Below, piece after piece: positions 38,466 through 50,500 of a stretch of 64,000 nt of DNA. The stretch is from Antedon bifida (lineage: Eukaryota; Echinodermata; Crinoidea; Comatulida; Antedonidae): NCBI GenBank assembly GCA_963402885.1, contig OY727093.1, positions 14,749,501 through 14,813,500 on the forward strand. The letters are read 5' to 3'. Under the pieces are notes generated by a model. The model saw nothing but the letters and a program-made list of their open reading frames with translations. It was not told the DNA's origin and ran no database searches. The position numbers were made by a program, and so were the translations under genes. How positions within the stretch are numbered: position 1 is the stretch's first letter; each line of letters starts with the position of its first letter.

Positions 38466-39929
38466 CAATGAAACAATTATCAATTACACATTATGAACAT
38501 GTCATTAGTAAATGAAAATATATTATTAAACATATATATTCTAAACAATAATAAATGAAAATATCACTTTTATTCATAATCAGGCGTGGATTTAGGTGAG
38601 GGCTAAACAAACTTTAGCCCCTCCCATGTCTTTTTAAAATAAAATAATGACTATTTTCATGCAACCCGACAGTTCGTTTTTATCATTTATAGGCCTAAAT
38701 GATGACGATAATAAATTACCTAGATGTGGTAGGCTACAGTTACATCTAGTACGCTTACCGGTTTGAATGAACATTTACTTAGCAAATCTGCTTACAACAT
38801 CAGCATGTCGTCAGCCAACTCACGGAGGCTTAAAAACAACCTGTACCGTACACATTGTAGTGTTTATCATCATATATTATTGATTTTAAATATTACAATA
38901 TTACAATACACGGGCATGATAGGGATAAATGGTTGATGAGTCATGGATGAATAATAATTAATACAACAAATCCTCAAACCAAACTATTTTTGGTGGAGAA
39001 AGTAAACTGACAGGCCTCCTTGGCCCGCTCCTGTGTAAATGCCACTCACTGTTGTGCAGTTAACAATCATAAAGTAGGCCTGGCTAATGGGCAGACTATA
39101 ATATTGAATTTTAAGAACACAAACTCACCTCTGGTCTCGGTCTTTGTTTTATTTTGTTCCTACATTTTATATTTATCAGTTATTTGGTGAATCCTCCCTG
39201 TTGTGTTTTTCTATCCCATCATACAATCTGGATGTATCATCATCATAAAGTATAATCAACCTCATTTGACCTTCCATGCGTAACGATGTGTTTACCTGTC
39301 CAACTACGTGAATAGCAAAGGTGGGTCGACACCGAAACCAAAGTACGTTCCCAAATGGATAAGTGGGAATCACTAAGTATATTCATAAGGAAATAAAATA
39401 ATTATGATAATATCTTTCGTAGTATTTTTTCATGATTTTAACTAGTTACGGACAGTATTAATAGGCCTACCGAACATCACGATTGTAAACAATTACGTAA
39501 AATATAAATGTTGCAATGTAAGAGATGGTACTTAATTTGTGGGAATAGCACACATGCAACAATCACATTTTCTATTAGTATTCACCATAAAAAAAATCGA
39601 GTTGATTTACGCTATATAAATGTTCTCATTCTCATTAGTAGCGGAGTAGGCCTACGCCTTGTGACACAGAAACTTCAGCTTGAAGGAAAAAAAGAATCAA
39701 ATTAGCGAATAATTGACACGAAGAGAGACTGACTAAAAAAACAGGGAAAAAATAAATTTTAAAAAAAATAATCAAAATGCATATAAAAAATAAAGTAGTC
39801 GAGAATGAGAATTAACAGCCAAATTTTTAATAATGAAACTGAATATAAATTTAACTACCTTTTTAAATAGATTTATTTTAAAACTGTATCCATACTTTTA
39901 TATAGGCCTATCTATGTAGGCCTATCTAT

Positions 39930-40040
39930 GTAACTTTTTGTCTGTCTTTATGTATCTATGTAAAGCGCTTTCACGAGCATGTTTTTTTCATGAAAAGGGC
40001 GCTATATAAATGTGGTACATTAATTTTTATTATTATTAAC
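39930..40040 (+). repeat. SINE 3' tail
   Basis: AAGCGCTTTCACGAGCATG and AAAGGGCGCTATATAAATG, followed by an ATT-repeat tail. Same GCGCTATATAAAT end as the SINE at 3912. No head found. Confidence 0.55.
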
Positions 40041-40424
40041 AGAGACATTACAATATGTTTTACAATACAAAATCAACGCGGAAGGTATCTAAACTTTGTT
40101 ACAGATATTTTATATAAACACACAAATGAAATGAAGCGTTTGTGTAGCTATGAATTGGATGATTTATGATGTTTACTGAAGTAAAAGTCTTTTGTAAAGA
40201 TGTTTTGACACTTTGATCCACAGGATATAAAGGATAATTGTTTCCCCACATTTCGGTGAATCCGCATCACTCGTTTACTAATGGATAATTTGATATCAAA
40301 ATAAATATGGAAAATCAATTAAACATCGATCGATCAATACTTGTTGCGAGTCTTTCATGGAAAAAATACCTGTTTTATCCATGATTTATGTAAAGTAGGA
40401 ATGTGTATAGTCACAAAAAAGTAG

Positions 40425-40590
40425 GACATATTTTGCGACACCTCTTAGAAGACACTTTTATTAATTTCCCTTTATTAGGCCTACAGCAGAAACATTACGG
40501 CAAACCTTTATTCAGGGGACACTTCTTGTTGAGGCACAATATAGGAGTTATATTTACTGTAGTATACAGTAGTACTGTATATACTCAGTA
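40425..40590. repeat. M3-family element
   Basis: GACACCTCTTAGAAGACAC, TTTATTCAGGGGACACTTCT and a TACAGTAGTA-type end. Lies about 200 bases upstream of the sialyltransferase start, so it may overlap its promoter. Confidence 0.45.
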
Positions 40591-40783
40591 TTAAGCTTAT
40601 TATTAATTGACAGTACACGATCATAACATTTAATACTGAAGTTTTATCTGTAGATGTGTCATAAAATTTATCAAAATCTTATTAATACTGATAGGCCTAC
40701 TGTTTTATATGATATAAAAAATATATATTTTTAAGCTTTCCTGATAAATACATTCGATTCCTAGAAGTTCTACAGACAACAAA

Positions 40784-41016
40784 ATGACGCAGTTATTATG
40801 TTTCAAAACGAGTAAAAGCACATCCAAACAAAAGATGTTGAACCAGTTATTTGGAGCCCTTATATTGGGTGTTGTCTCTCTTGCGATATTCTGTTCTACT
40901 ATACATCTGCGAGGGTACCCGCCAAAGATTAAACAAGCCTCGAGAAAACAAGGACATCGCACGAAGCTTCGATTGTCAAATTACATAACTGCCGAAAAAT
41001 GGGGAATGATCAACAA
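40784..41016 (+). CDS. Sialyltransferase exon 1 (cytoplasmic tail, membrane anchor, stem)
   Basis: Starts at acaaaATGACG and reads 77 codons plus two bases to AACAA|gtaggt. A second ATG 17 codons on (MLNQLFGALILG) would also keep the anchor. The signal anchor is a run of about 20 hydrophobic residues followed by HLRGYPPK and a basic stem. Confidence 0.85.
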
Positions 41017-43243
41017 GTAGGTTTTAAACAGATTATGAAGGAAGATCATGATGTTATGACGAAGTGGTGACAGTGATAGATGACAATGAATGGAATGAGA
41101 AGAATGAAGATTGTTATTGTTTTTTAACCATTCTCATCACTCTCCATCTTCATTCTCATAAGATGACAACAATGGGATGAGGTGAATGAAGATGGTTATT
41201 GTGATAACGAGGATGATTAGTGATAATTAGAACTTGCGTAGAATTAGGGAAGAGGAAAGAAAGAACGGAAGCAGAAGGCATGAGAAGGGCAGACGAATAT
41301 GGAACTGTGGTGTTGCTGAAGACAAGAATGTTGAGAGAGTAAATGTCAGATTGTGATATATACGGTAAGAATAACGAATAACAACGCGACGGAAGGGGAA
41401 TGAAGAAGCATAAATGCACTACGTGACGATATAACGTTGGTGATGATGGTAAAAGCAGGAGATTAAAATAGATAAAAGATAATGACGATATATGATGACG
41501 ATATTTGATGACTTTGGTAGTTCTAAAGCCACTAATATATGTTTTCACCATAATCATTTTTTTTTTTGCAGAACGATATACTCGGCTTACACAAAAAATA
41601 AAAGATGTTTTTTTCTTTGTGAACCGTAAGACATTATTATATATCATTACTACTATGCAAAATATTCAATTCCGTCGGTTTTAAATCGTTTTAATATTTA
41701 TAATTTACTATCAGTGTGATTGGTCAATTTGCTTGCGTTGTGGCGTAAGTCCATGCGTTGCGTTCTAGTGGGAACCAAGCTTTTCGCTCAAACAAACCTA
41801 ATTTTTGTAATGGACACTTGGCGGGATGTTCAAACTAGACAGATATAAATATGTTGCATTTTTAAAAAAAGATAATTTTTTGCATGATTTGTATTTACGT
41901 AGGAATGATAACACAAACTGCTATGATGCTGAAGAAACGATCCTAGTCTACAAAGACGACGTAAAAACAAGAGATATGCGTTTTATGCAGGAAATTCGAC
42001 CGCGTTTAAACCAGCGAACATACCTGGAGGAACAGGCATACGGCTCTCTTGACGGAGTACATTGTAATATCAGTATTTATTATCCACACCTTACTACAAT
42101 ACCACAGAGCAAAACATGCGCTATAGTTGGGGCAAGCGGGCAACTAATCAATAGCGGTTGTGGTCCACAGATTGACTCTCATGATTTTGTTATCAGGGCC
42201 AATCTGGCACCCATTGCCAACTACACAAACGATGTTGGAAATAAAGTAAACGTAACTGGGATTAACTTTAAGAAGTTGGAAACGATTTATCAGAATCTGA
42301 TGAACAAAGAGGTGAAAGATCCTGCCCATAAGGCTACGATAGAGAACATTCGTTATTTGAACGACAGCATACTGTGGTTTACTAAAGCAACGACGGCCCG
42401 ACATGCTGCGGAAAAGTTAAAAGAAGTCTCGGCAATGTTAAAGAACTATTATAATTTGCCGATTCACATGGCTTATATAATGCGATCGGCGTCGGTTGAA
42501 AGGTAAGTAAAAAAAGTATTCTTTTTATATAACACCTAAATAAATTGTGGGTCACATGGCGTCCAATAGGCCTAGACTGTACTATTAAACGATCGTTTTT
42601 GTTTTTTGTTTTTTTTGTACGAAAAATCTCATATTTTCTCATGAAATTCGCATCGCACTCACAATTGTTCATATTCCATTGCAACTAACGATAACTGAAA
42701 GTAAGAACTGACCCGCAAATGAATATTGCTGATATTGACAGAAGGAAAGAATGGATGTGACCCAATATTTTCAAATCTAACGAACATCCTATGGCCTTTT
42801 CATGTTTAAATCATATTTATTTTGCTACAATTATTTTTTATTGCAGGCGATACCATTTGAAGCCGGGAAAATACGCAAGTACCGGAATGAACATATTTTC
42901 TTTTGCTAGAACGTTTTGTAAAAATATAACTTTATACGGATTTTACCCTTTTGACGAAAACCACCATAGTACACCGATATGGCGACATTATTTTGAGAAT
43001 GCGACATTTGATTTCCAAGGCAAACAACACGATATGGTCCACGAATTCACAAAACTAACTGCAATGCATTTACGTGGAGATGTGACAATGGTAACAGATA
43101 AATGCAGCGCTGTGAATATAACAAAACAAACCAAGCATATCCACGTTCCAAAATCGTTCAATAAAACAATTTTAGAAAGAGAACTTGAATTAACAGTTGG
43201 GAAAATAGAAATGAAATCACTGATAGAAAAATACATAAATTAG
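40784..43243 (+). CDS. Alpha-2,8-sialyltransferase-like enzyme (ST8Sia family, GT29)
   Basis: Exons 40784-41016, optional 41572-41625, 41843-42502 and 42847-43243 join in phase to give 447 residues (429 without the small exon). Members of this family transfer sialic acid from CMP-sialic acid onto terminal sialic acids of glycoproteins or gangliosides in the Golgi lumen. The N-terminus is type II: a short Lys-rich tail, one membrane span (about residues 22-41, LFGALILGVVSLAIF) and a basic stem. Sialylmotif L is clear (CAIVGASGQLINSGCG, then IDSHDFVIRANLAP). Sialylmotif S follows (STGMNIFSFARTFCKNITL, then YGFYPF), with motif III at HYFEN and the VS motif as HDMVHEF. Cysteines expected in L, S and near the C-terminus are present. 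Which ST8Sia subtype it is cannot be decided from the sequence alone. Head-to-head with SNCAIP and tail-to-tail with the coiled-coil gene. Confidence 0.93.
41572..41625 (+). CDS. Candidate 18-codon stem exon of the sialyltransferase
   Basis: 54 bases between a very strong acceptor (poly-T then gcag) and a consensus donor (CC|gtaaga). Length is divisible by three and phase 2 is preserved at both ends, so it can be included or skipped without changing frame. It would add TIYSAYTKNKRCFFLCEP to the stem. Inferred from splice signals only. Confidence 0.45.
41718..41782. mobile_element. M2 element, right end only
   Basis: GCGTTGCGTTCTAGTGGGAA and CCAAGCTT match the right end of the 58519-58880 copy, along with the preceding ATTGG..AATTGCTT.CGTTG block. 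It ends 60 bases before the sialyltransferase exon at 41843. Confidence 0.6.
41843..42502 (+). CDS. Sialyltransferase exon with sialylmotif L
   Basis: 660 bases, phase 2 in and phase 2 out, donor GAAAG|gtaagt. Holds the stem, several N-glycosylation sequons and the full sialylmotif L starting at 42117. The acceptor (aaactagacag) has a weak pyrimidine tract. It is the only nearby AG that matches the incoming phase, so the exact 5' edge is moderately supported. Confidence 0.85.
42847..43243 (+). CDS. Sialyltransferase final exon with motifs S, III and VS
   Basis: 397 bases from ttattgcag to a TAG at 43241-43243. Encodes sialylmotif S (ASTGMNIFSFARTFCKNITL), YGFYPFDENHH, motif III HYFEN, and HDMVHEF carrying the expected His and Glu of motif VS. 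LRGDVTMVTDKC provides the conserved C-terminal cysteine. The tail after it is longer than in typical vertebrate ST8Sia1. Confidence 0.92.
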
Positions 43244-43564
43244 GGTATTTAAAAAAATGGAGTTTAAGGAAACAGTAAAAATGATATAATACATCAATTG
43301 TACCAAATGGATACAGTACCGTCTTCTTCTCTGAAATGTACGTATGGTATAGTAGGGTAAATCAAAATTGCTGACATTTTAAGACCGATATTTCAATGGT
43401 ATTTTTATAGTTTTAGTTTCTATATACAACACATTGAATTGAGTTTTTGCTCTGTTTTATGCTAATCCGGCCACTGAAAAGATAACTAAGTGGGGAAGTC
43501 TTTAAATGTTCATGTATAGTTATTCTAGTACAGTATACTTTTATACATATTTTGTAAGTTTTAA

Positions 43565-43570
43565 AATAAA
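43565..43570 (+). promoter_or_regulatory. Polyadenylation signal AATAAA for the sialyltransferase
   Basis: First AATAAA after the stop codon, about 320 bases downstream, followed by a T/GT-rich stretch (ttctttgttgtttag). Two further AATAAA hexamers lie near 43742 and 43774. Confidence 0.5.
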
Positions 43571-44503
43571 TTCTTTGTTGTTTAGTTTCTTTGTTTTTAT
43601 AGTATTGTTTGACTAGTCATTGGAATGGGAAATAGTATAAAACATATTAAAGTATAAAAGCATAACATTTAATGGTACTATTTATTCTATAGTTAAAGAA
43701 TTCCTGTACATTTAAACAATTCATTTACAAACACTATTTTAAATAAAATGTGTTCAAGGTGTATTTGGACGAATAAAATAAAATATATTTTAGCTATCAA
43801 AAATAAAAGTAATAATAACATGATTAATCTGTACACAAATATGATAGTAAATTACACAAAATGAGATAATTATTTACAGATGGTTAATAACTTATCACGT
43901 ATACGTTATCTCTCTATGTTGAACATGGTCATCTTAAAGGATACAAAAGTTTGTGGTTTGATCCACCATCAAATAAAAAGTCAACTTCCATTGCGAGAAA
44001 GTGAGTCTCCAAAATAATCCCAGTTTTTAAAATTAGTCTCACCTTGCGATGCTTTAAATTTATTGGCTAATGGCCAGTTTGGTCTCTGATATCTCAAAAA
44101 CTTTTATATTTCATTTCAAATCTTGTCAATAATTTAAATGCTTCATAGCATCAGATAAACTATGAACTCAACAATGACCCTTTCACCAGCAGGAGTACAG
44201 TAGTTGATGTATGGCAGTTCCTTCAACACACCTATGATGTTATCAAATATACGTATAACATATAACAGAAGTTGTCTGAAGAAAAAGGTAATGAAATACT
44301 GGGTTACATATATACTACATTTGTTTCAACGTTTATGTTTTACACATTGAATTGGCTGAATTTGTTACATGAATGTATTGACCTAGTTTCTGTTTAACCT
44401 TTTGCTAAATTGCAAAAAAAAATGTATTGTAGTTAAAATTGGAAGCTTTACCAATTTGAAATATACTGTATGCAAGTACTTTTCCCAACAGAATTGAAAG
44501 ATC

Positions 44504-44509
44504 TTTATT
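44504..44509 (-). promoter_or_regulatory. Candidate polyadenylation signal for the coiled-coil gene
   Basis: AATAAA on the minus strand, about 300 bases downstream of the TGA at 44812. With the opposing signal at 43565 it leaves roughly 0.9 kb between the two convergent 3' ends. Confidence 0.4.
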
Positions 44510-44811
44510 GTAAATAGAATAAAAAAATTACTTTCACTACTTTTTTAACTATTGTGTTTGTCAAGAATAACTTAATATATGAATTTCATTCAAAACTAAA
44601 TTAAATATTTTCAAACTCAGAAAAGTGATGTACAATTTGCAGACACAATTTGTTATGATAGTAGTAATTTATATGGCAATTATCATTTAAGTGTTAACAG
44701 GGTCAAAGACAATGTAAATAAGGTTATATTAAATATAGATATGTTTTAACAGACAGTTTTAAATTAAATTCTACTTGCAGAATCTGTCATCGAATGTTCC
44801 TTACTTTCATT

Positions 44812-47508
44812 TCACGTTTTTACAGAGAGTCCCTCAGGTGTCATGGTGCGTGTAGAAGATTGAGACACAGATCTCGTCGTTATTCTAGTCACATGACCTG
44901 GTGTTGACGGTCTTGGCTCTGTGATGTCATGATCACTGTAAGGTGATTGTAATACAGAGTGTCGTAGTGAAGACCCTGGTGGCGTTTGAGGCGGTGATGG
45001 ATAGCTCATAGCTTTTGAATGCGCTGAAATATTGAACAAAATATTTATTACTAATTTTAAAATCTAGAAAATTCATTATTAAACAGAGTTATGCCTACAG
45101 TTGTATAACTCAGTCATAAACTAAAATTTTGTAAAGATTCAGTCCTTATAATTATACAGCACATCGTAAAAAAAAGGAATATTTAAGACTCAATAGAGGA
45201 AGTAATTTCAAAATCTTATGACCAGACCTAAACTACTACTGATAAGAGAAGAGCTTAGGTGACAAACAAAATAGAAAAGTGCAGTGTCCTCCATAATCTA
45301 TTTTATGGTTGTAGGTAACTGTATATAGGTCGTCTTTTTACAAGGGTTATTTACTATAATGTATACTTCTCACAAACTCAACGGCTTTGAAACCATGTAA
45401 TGGGTTGAAATGACACTTTTCTGTTGCAGAGTAACAATATGCCTCTTGTTCAGAGTCTTATCTAATTTAATTGCATAATTAAAGTATGAGGGTGCTGCTA
45501 TACAGAATTATTTATTAGCCAATACATTTCATGGATGCTGTGGGTCTATTGTATTTCCACTAACCTCAGCACAGGTTAATGCACTAAACTTAATAATTTT
45601 GTTTATTTACCAATAAAAATAATTACCAATGCTTAGTAATCCATTCTCACCTTGATAAGACCCCACAGTTATCGGTCTATCTTGCTCATCTTCCCTCTCC
45701 TCTGTAATTGCCTGTTGCCGCTCATCAGATGGTACTTTAATTGGTGGAAGAGGTTGAACTGGAGACAGTCGATTATTGTTGGTTGCCGGTGGAGTAATGG
45801 ACCTTGATTCAGGGATGCAAACTTTCTTTTGATCGCTCGATACTATAAGATATTTTTAGAGTGTAAAAACCTGTACTGTAGGATATATGTATTTGTAAAT
45901 TACCACATAGCTACTTGATTTTAAATGTAAAATGTTATCAAAATCATCCTCAAGGAAACAGAGGAAATACAGATTAGGCCCTCTATGGACCGAGAGCATC
46001 TGGCAATGCAGCGCCTACCCGCAAGAATGACATAGGTACACCCAATGCACTGGGTTCTTGGTGGTGAGTGATGACATATACACTGGATCTCCAGTTTTAA
46101 GTCAGTATTAGAGTCTCTATTTCCAAATACACATTATATCTTTATCTACTCTACATAAACCCTAAACTACCCATCAAAAATTCTGACAAAAATAATGTGT
46201 AAAGAAGTACAAAACATATGGTGGATCAGTTGATCAGTGGAGCTGTAGCTTGGTGGTCAATGAGCTTGGCTTCCAATCCCAGGGTCCAATCCTGACCTAG
46301 TGCCAGGATTGTAACTTACGACTCTTTCAACTCCTTAAACCTCAAATGAGAATAAGTTTATAAGCATGTTAAATCATAAAACAGTCATTTGAGATGCTCA
46401 CTGTTGGATGCGTATGAAATAAAAAGTTTAAAAAAATTAATGGCTTACCTCCTGTAGAATGAGGCCTACTCTGCTTCAACTCCCCTGTCTGAGACATTGC
46501 AAGCCGTGGCACACTCACATAGGATCGAACGCTACTATTAGCAGCATTGGTTAGACGATCATTGCTTAAAAGTGATTTGGTAGCCACACTAAAAACAATA
46601 CAAAAGAATAACAAAACTTAATAAGATATTTATCAAGATTTGATTAAAGAAATACCTGAGTTGGATTTGAATTGGTTGCTAATTGAAAAATAGTTGTAAT
46701 TACCTAACAATGTTTTGACCAATCAACAGCCTATTAACATCCAGCTCCAACAACTTAGGTGTATGTAGTAAAGACAGACTATTAGTAACATCACCATTGT
46801 TAGCAGTAGGTCTTGGAACAGATGATGTCATGGCCCACATGGGTTGCTGTGTGTTACCCAACAAGGTCACAGTTTCTCCCTTCACCGCCACATCTTTACT
46901 GCCTTCGGGTACTGCTACATCATTTGAGATTCTAGTGGCGAGTTCATTTCCCTTTAAAAACATAAAAAAATGGTGTTAAAAAAGTGTTACATTTATTATT
47001 GAACGTTATAATTAAATATTAAAAATCAGTCTCAAAAGAAAGAAATGTTTAGTTGATGATTTTTCATTGAGTTGATATGTTTTATTTTATATTTCCTATT
47101 TTTATGTAACAACTAAATACAGTAGAACCCTAATAAGGGGTTTTGTAATAGTGCATACATTCATTCATTCATCAGTGGAAAATTATTTCCATTTATTTTC
47201 ATTTGCATATAGAATATACATAGAAATTATGCTTGCTCTGAGATATACAAAAACAAATAAATTTCATGGTACACACATCTTCTTATACAAACATTTGTGA
47301 GCATATACGGCAAAGCAAACATTTGATTACCAATTCTCATACCTGTGATTGAGGTCTGGCCGACTTCATGCGGTGGAATGAAGCTGGGGTCGGAGCAGGA
47401 GCAAAGTTAAAAGGAGTGCTGTTCCGTGGTGTTATAGTTCTGTTGGAAGTCAATCTCTCATGGCTTCTGATACTTGAAGATCTTTGAGGGTACGACGGAA
47501 CCCAACCT
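44812..47508 (-). CDS. Coiled-coil gene exons 30-34 (Ser/Pro-rich tail)
   Basis: Residues about 1160-1477, predicted disordered. Contains repeated S/T-P sites (TITPRNSTPFNFAPAPTPAS; SYPSPPQTPPGSS; RPSTPGHVTRITTRS), which are possible proline-directed kinase targets. Ends at TGA 44812-44814. Confidence 0.8.
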
Positions 47509-50500
47509 CTATATTAAATAAATATAAGTTACAGTTACAATATGATGTATTATATATGTGCAATAATTATATGAATAAAATAGATTATCAACAGTAAAGC
47601 TACACTATCAAACTTTATGTGATAAATGTGATGTGCCCATATATGGGTACGGTGATGTCATATCACTACCATATTTGGGCACATCACACTCTTCTTGATA
47701 GTGTAAACAGAGCTTTAAGTAAAGTATGTACTTGAATCCAAGGTCTTTACCCAAAGACATCTCTACGTGTAGTCTTACCTTCCTTTCCATGATAATATTG
47801 GTTTGATCATGAATATACCAGATTCTTCCTCTATCATACTTAATGTTTCCATCAACAGGTTTGCTAGCATTTGCCTTTCTTCTGCTAGCTTATCCATATC
47901 ATCACCCCATCGTTGAGCTCTCTATGAATATAAAACAATGGCAATGTTACAACATGGTACTTTATAGATGATAGATTAGAAACAGAGCAAGAACCTATGG
48001 CACGCAACCACCACTACCCAAATTGATGTCAAAGTCTCAAAACCAAGTTTCTGAGAAATGTGATTACACATAACACCAAATATTGCTTGATTTTTAATGC
48101 TCTGTCTACACTATCAAACTAGTTCGACAAAAAAGTGTGATGTGCCCAAATTTGGTAGTGATATGCCCAAATATGGTAGTGATATGACATCAACATGGTA
48201 CTTTATAGATGATAGATTAGAAACAGAGCAAGAACCTATGGCACGCAACCACTGATACCCACATTGATGTCAAAGTCTTAAAATCAAGTTTCTGAGAAAA
48301 GTGATTATAGATAACACCAAATATTGCTTGATTTTTAAAGCTCTGTCTACACTATAAAACTAGTTTGACAAAAAAAGTGTGATGTGCCCAAACTTGGTAG
48401 TGATATGCCCAAATATGGTAGTGATATGACATCATCATGTCCATATATGGGCACGTCACATTTTTTGTCACATGAAGTTTGATAGTGTAGACATAGCTTA
48501 AGGCTTACATTTTATCTAGTACAATATTGTTTATACATAATAAAGACATAATAAGCATATTTTATTAATTTATTTACACACAGGCAATCATAAAATAAAT
48601 AAGTGGGATTATACAATAAATAATTTACTTTGCTTTGAAGAGCTTCCATTCTCTCTAAAAGCTTGAAAACTTCATCATCAAGTCCACCGCTATTTCGAAC
48701 ATTAGCTGAAAATAAACACAAAAAATTGCAAATTACAACAGTAAAGTCATGGTATCTTACAATATGGTATATAAAAGGGAGTTTTTGATTTGCCATGACC
48801 AACCTATATGGTCATTTGCTGCCAACCTGTGTCGAGGTGAGGAGTGTGGAAACATGTCCCATTATCTCCACATGCGCACAATGAACTAACATGACGTTTG
48901 ATCATTGGTCATCAAAAATCAAAATCTTCCTACTGTAAGAAACTATGATAATTGTACCTTCAATAGCCTTCATGTTTGTATGATGTGTATACTTTTTAAC
49001 AAGATTCTCCAGCCGTTGTTTTGGGATCTTTACGTATTCATCCATTGTACGCACAGCTTCCTTGTATCTTTCAGCTGATATCTGTTTACATACAGACAAA
49101 TATCATAAATTGAATTGAAAAAATAAATACATTTTGAGGTCAATCTTTACTTTCATTTTATAAATAAGCTGAAATGTGAAAATGTATTCTGTATGTATTC
49201 TTTAAAACAGGAATTCATGTACTTTAAAAAAAGTAAAATTCTTTCAAATACTTTCTAAATATAAACTTTAGGAGGTTTTGATCTGAACAATTGGATATAT
49301 CAAGGTTTAGGGATTTTATGAGAACATTGTATGTTTAAAAAGGCATTTTGTTTGTTTTTGAATAGAACAAATTTTGTAATATATCATTACTATGCTGCAT
49401 TTCAGAACATATTAATTTGTTATCAACTTACCCTGTCACTATGCACAGCCCGTTTGAGATTCTTTTGATTTCGTTCAAAATCAAGTCGAGAGAAGATGAT
49501 AGTTTGCTCGACATCATAAAGGGAAGCTCTGGACACTGGTTTAGATGAACCATTCAATGCACCTAGTTCACGCTGTAGCTCCTGTATCATATCTTGCATT
49601 TCCATCATCACAACAGTATTATGGCTGGAATATAACAGTGAAATATTAATTTTCGATTCTAAATTATTCAAAATATCTGATGTTTTTCATTTTACAGTGT
49701 CTAAAATACTCACTATGCAGGCCTAGTAATCATCACATCAAAAACAGGATTTCATTTTTATTTAAATATGATAGTTTATTATTATGTTGTTTTCATTAAT
49801 GCAAGGTTGTTGAACAGTTTTTTGGCCACTATTATGGTATATAAATAGAAAAAAATAGTTTTATCCATTTAATTGGTGTTCCCCCTCATTGAATACTTAC
49901 TTTAGTTTCTCTTCATATTCTTCTCTTTGTTTTTGACCGTCTTTCTTCCTATAAATAACCACAATTAATTTACTAATTTAAATAATCATTGAGGTTTAAT
50001 TGTAAATTGTCAATTATAATCAGTATTATAGAACAACTTCTATCTAAAATAAATTTTCTGTGAAACAAATGAGGCATATGTTGAACACTACGATCAACAG
50101 CTATTCAGGGGACAAATCTATTAAGAAGTAATTTTGTTGAGTTCTGAAGGTGTCCCTTTAATAGGGGTTCTATTATATTTGATATTAATAAAACAGAACA
50201 AAGCACAGATATACTGTATAACAAAGCAGAAATTCTTCCCACACATTTTATCAACTCCAAAGACTTTTGAGCATATATGAACCCCTATTGGTTAAATAAA
50301 AAACTTAACTTACAGTTGTTCATTTTCGAGTTGCAATTCTTTGACGTGGTCACCGTCTATTGTGGTTGCCATACTGGGCTCCCTCTCTATATTCAACATA
50401 CTTCTCTCTCGATCCATACTGGTGGATTTGGATGACTTTGATGGTAAAATAGATCTGAAAGTATCACCTCTTGACAGAAGAGAAGACACTGCAGGCTCCT

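Larger units (their letters stand above)
33078..40783. other. Intergenic region between divergent SNCAIP and sialyltransferase genes
   Basis: 7.7 kb holding both presumed promoters, which I cannot localise: no CpG-rich or clear TATA core stands out. Repeats: M1 at 35081, M4 at 35999, candidate Helitron at 36303, tRNA-like relic near 38400, SINE tail at 39930, M3 at 40425. An open stretch at 39176-39373 (minus) looks protein-like but is unassigned. Confidence 0.6.
43244..44811. other. Convergent intergenic region
   Basis: 1.6 kb between the two stop codons. Contains AATAAA signals for both strands and otherwise AT-rich sequence with no repeat family recognised. Both 3' UTRs must lie here. Confidence 0.6.

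Noticed and set aside
38583-39045. Third CAGG-ended hAT-like element starting CAGGCGTGGATTTAGG.
   Set aside because: No convincing opposite end or matching target duplication could be found.
41156-41647. 163-codon minus-strand open frame.
   Set aside because: Lies antisense in a purine-rich sialyltransferase intron; Ser/Leu/Pro low-complexity translation without recognisable domain.
42144-43236. Minus-strand open frames over the sialyltransferase exons.
   Set aside because: Shadows of real exons carrying sialylmotifs L and S on the plus strand.
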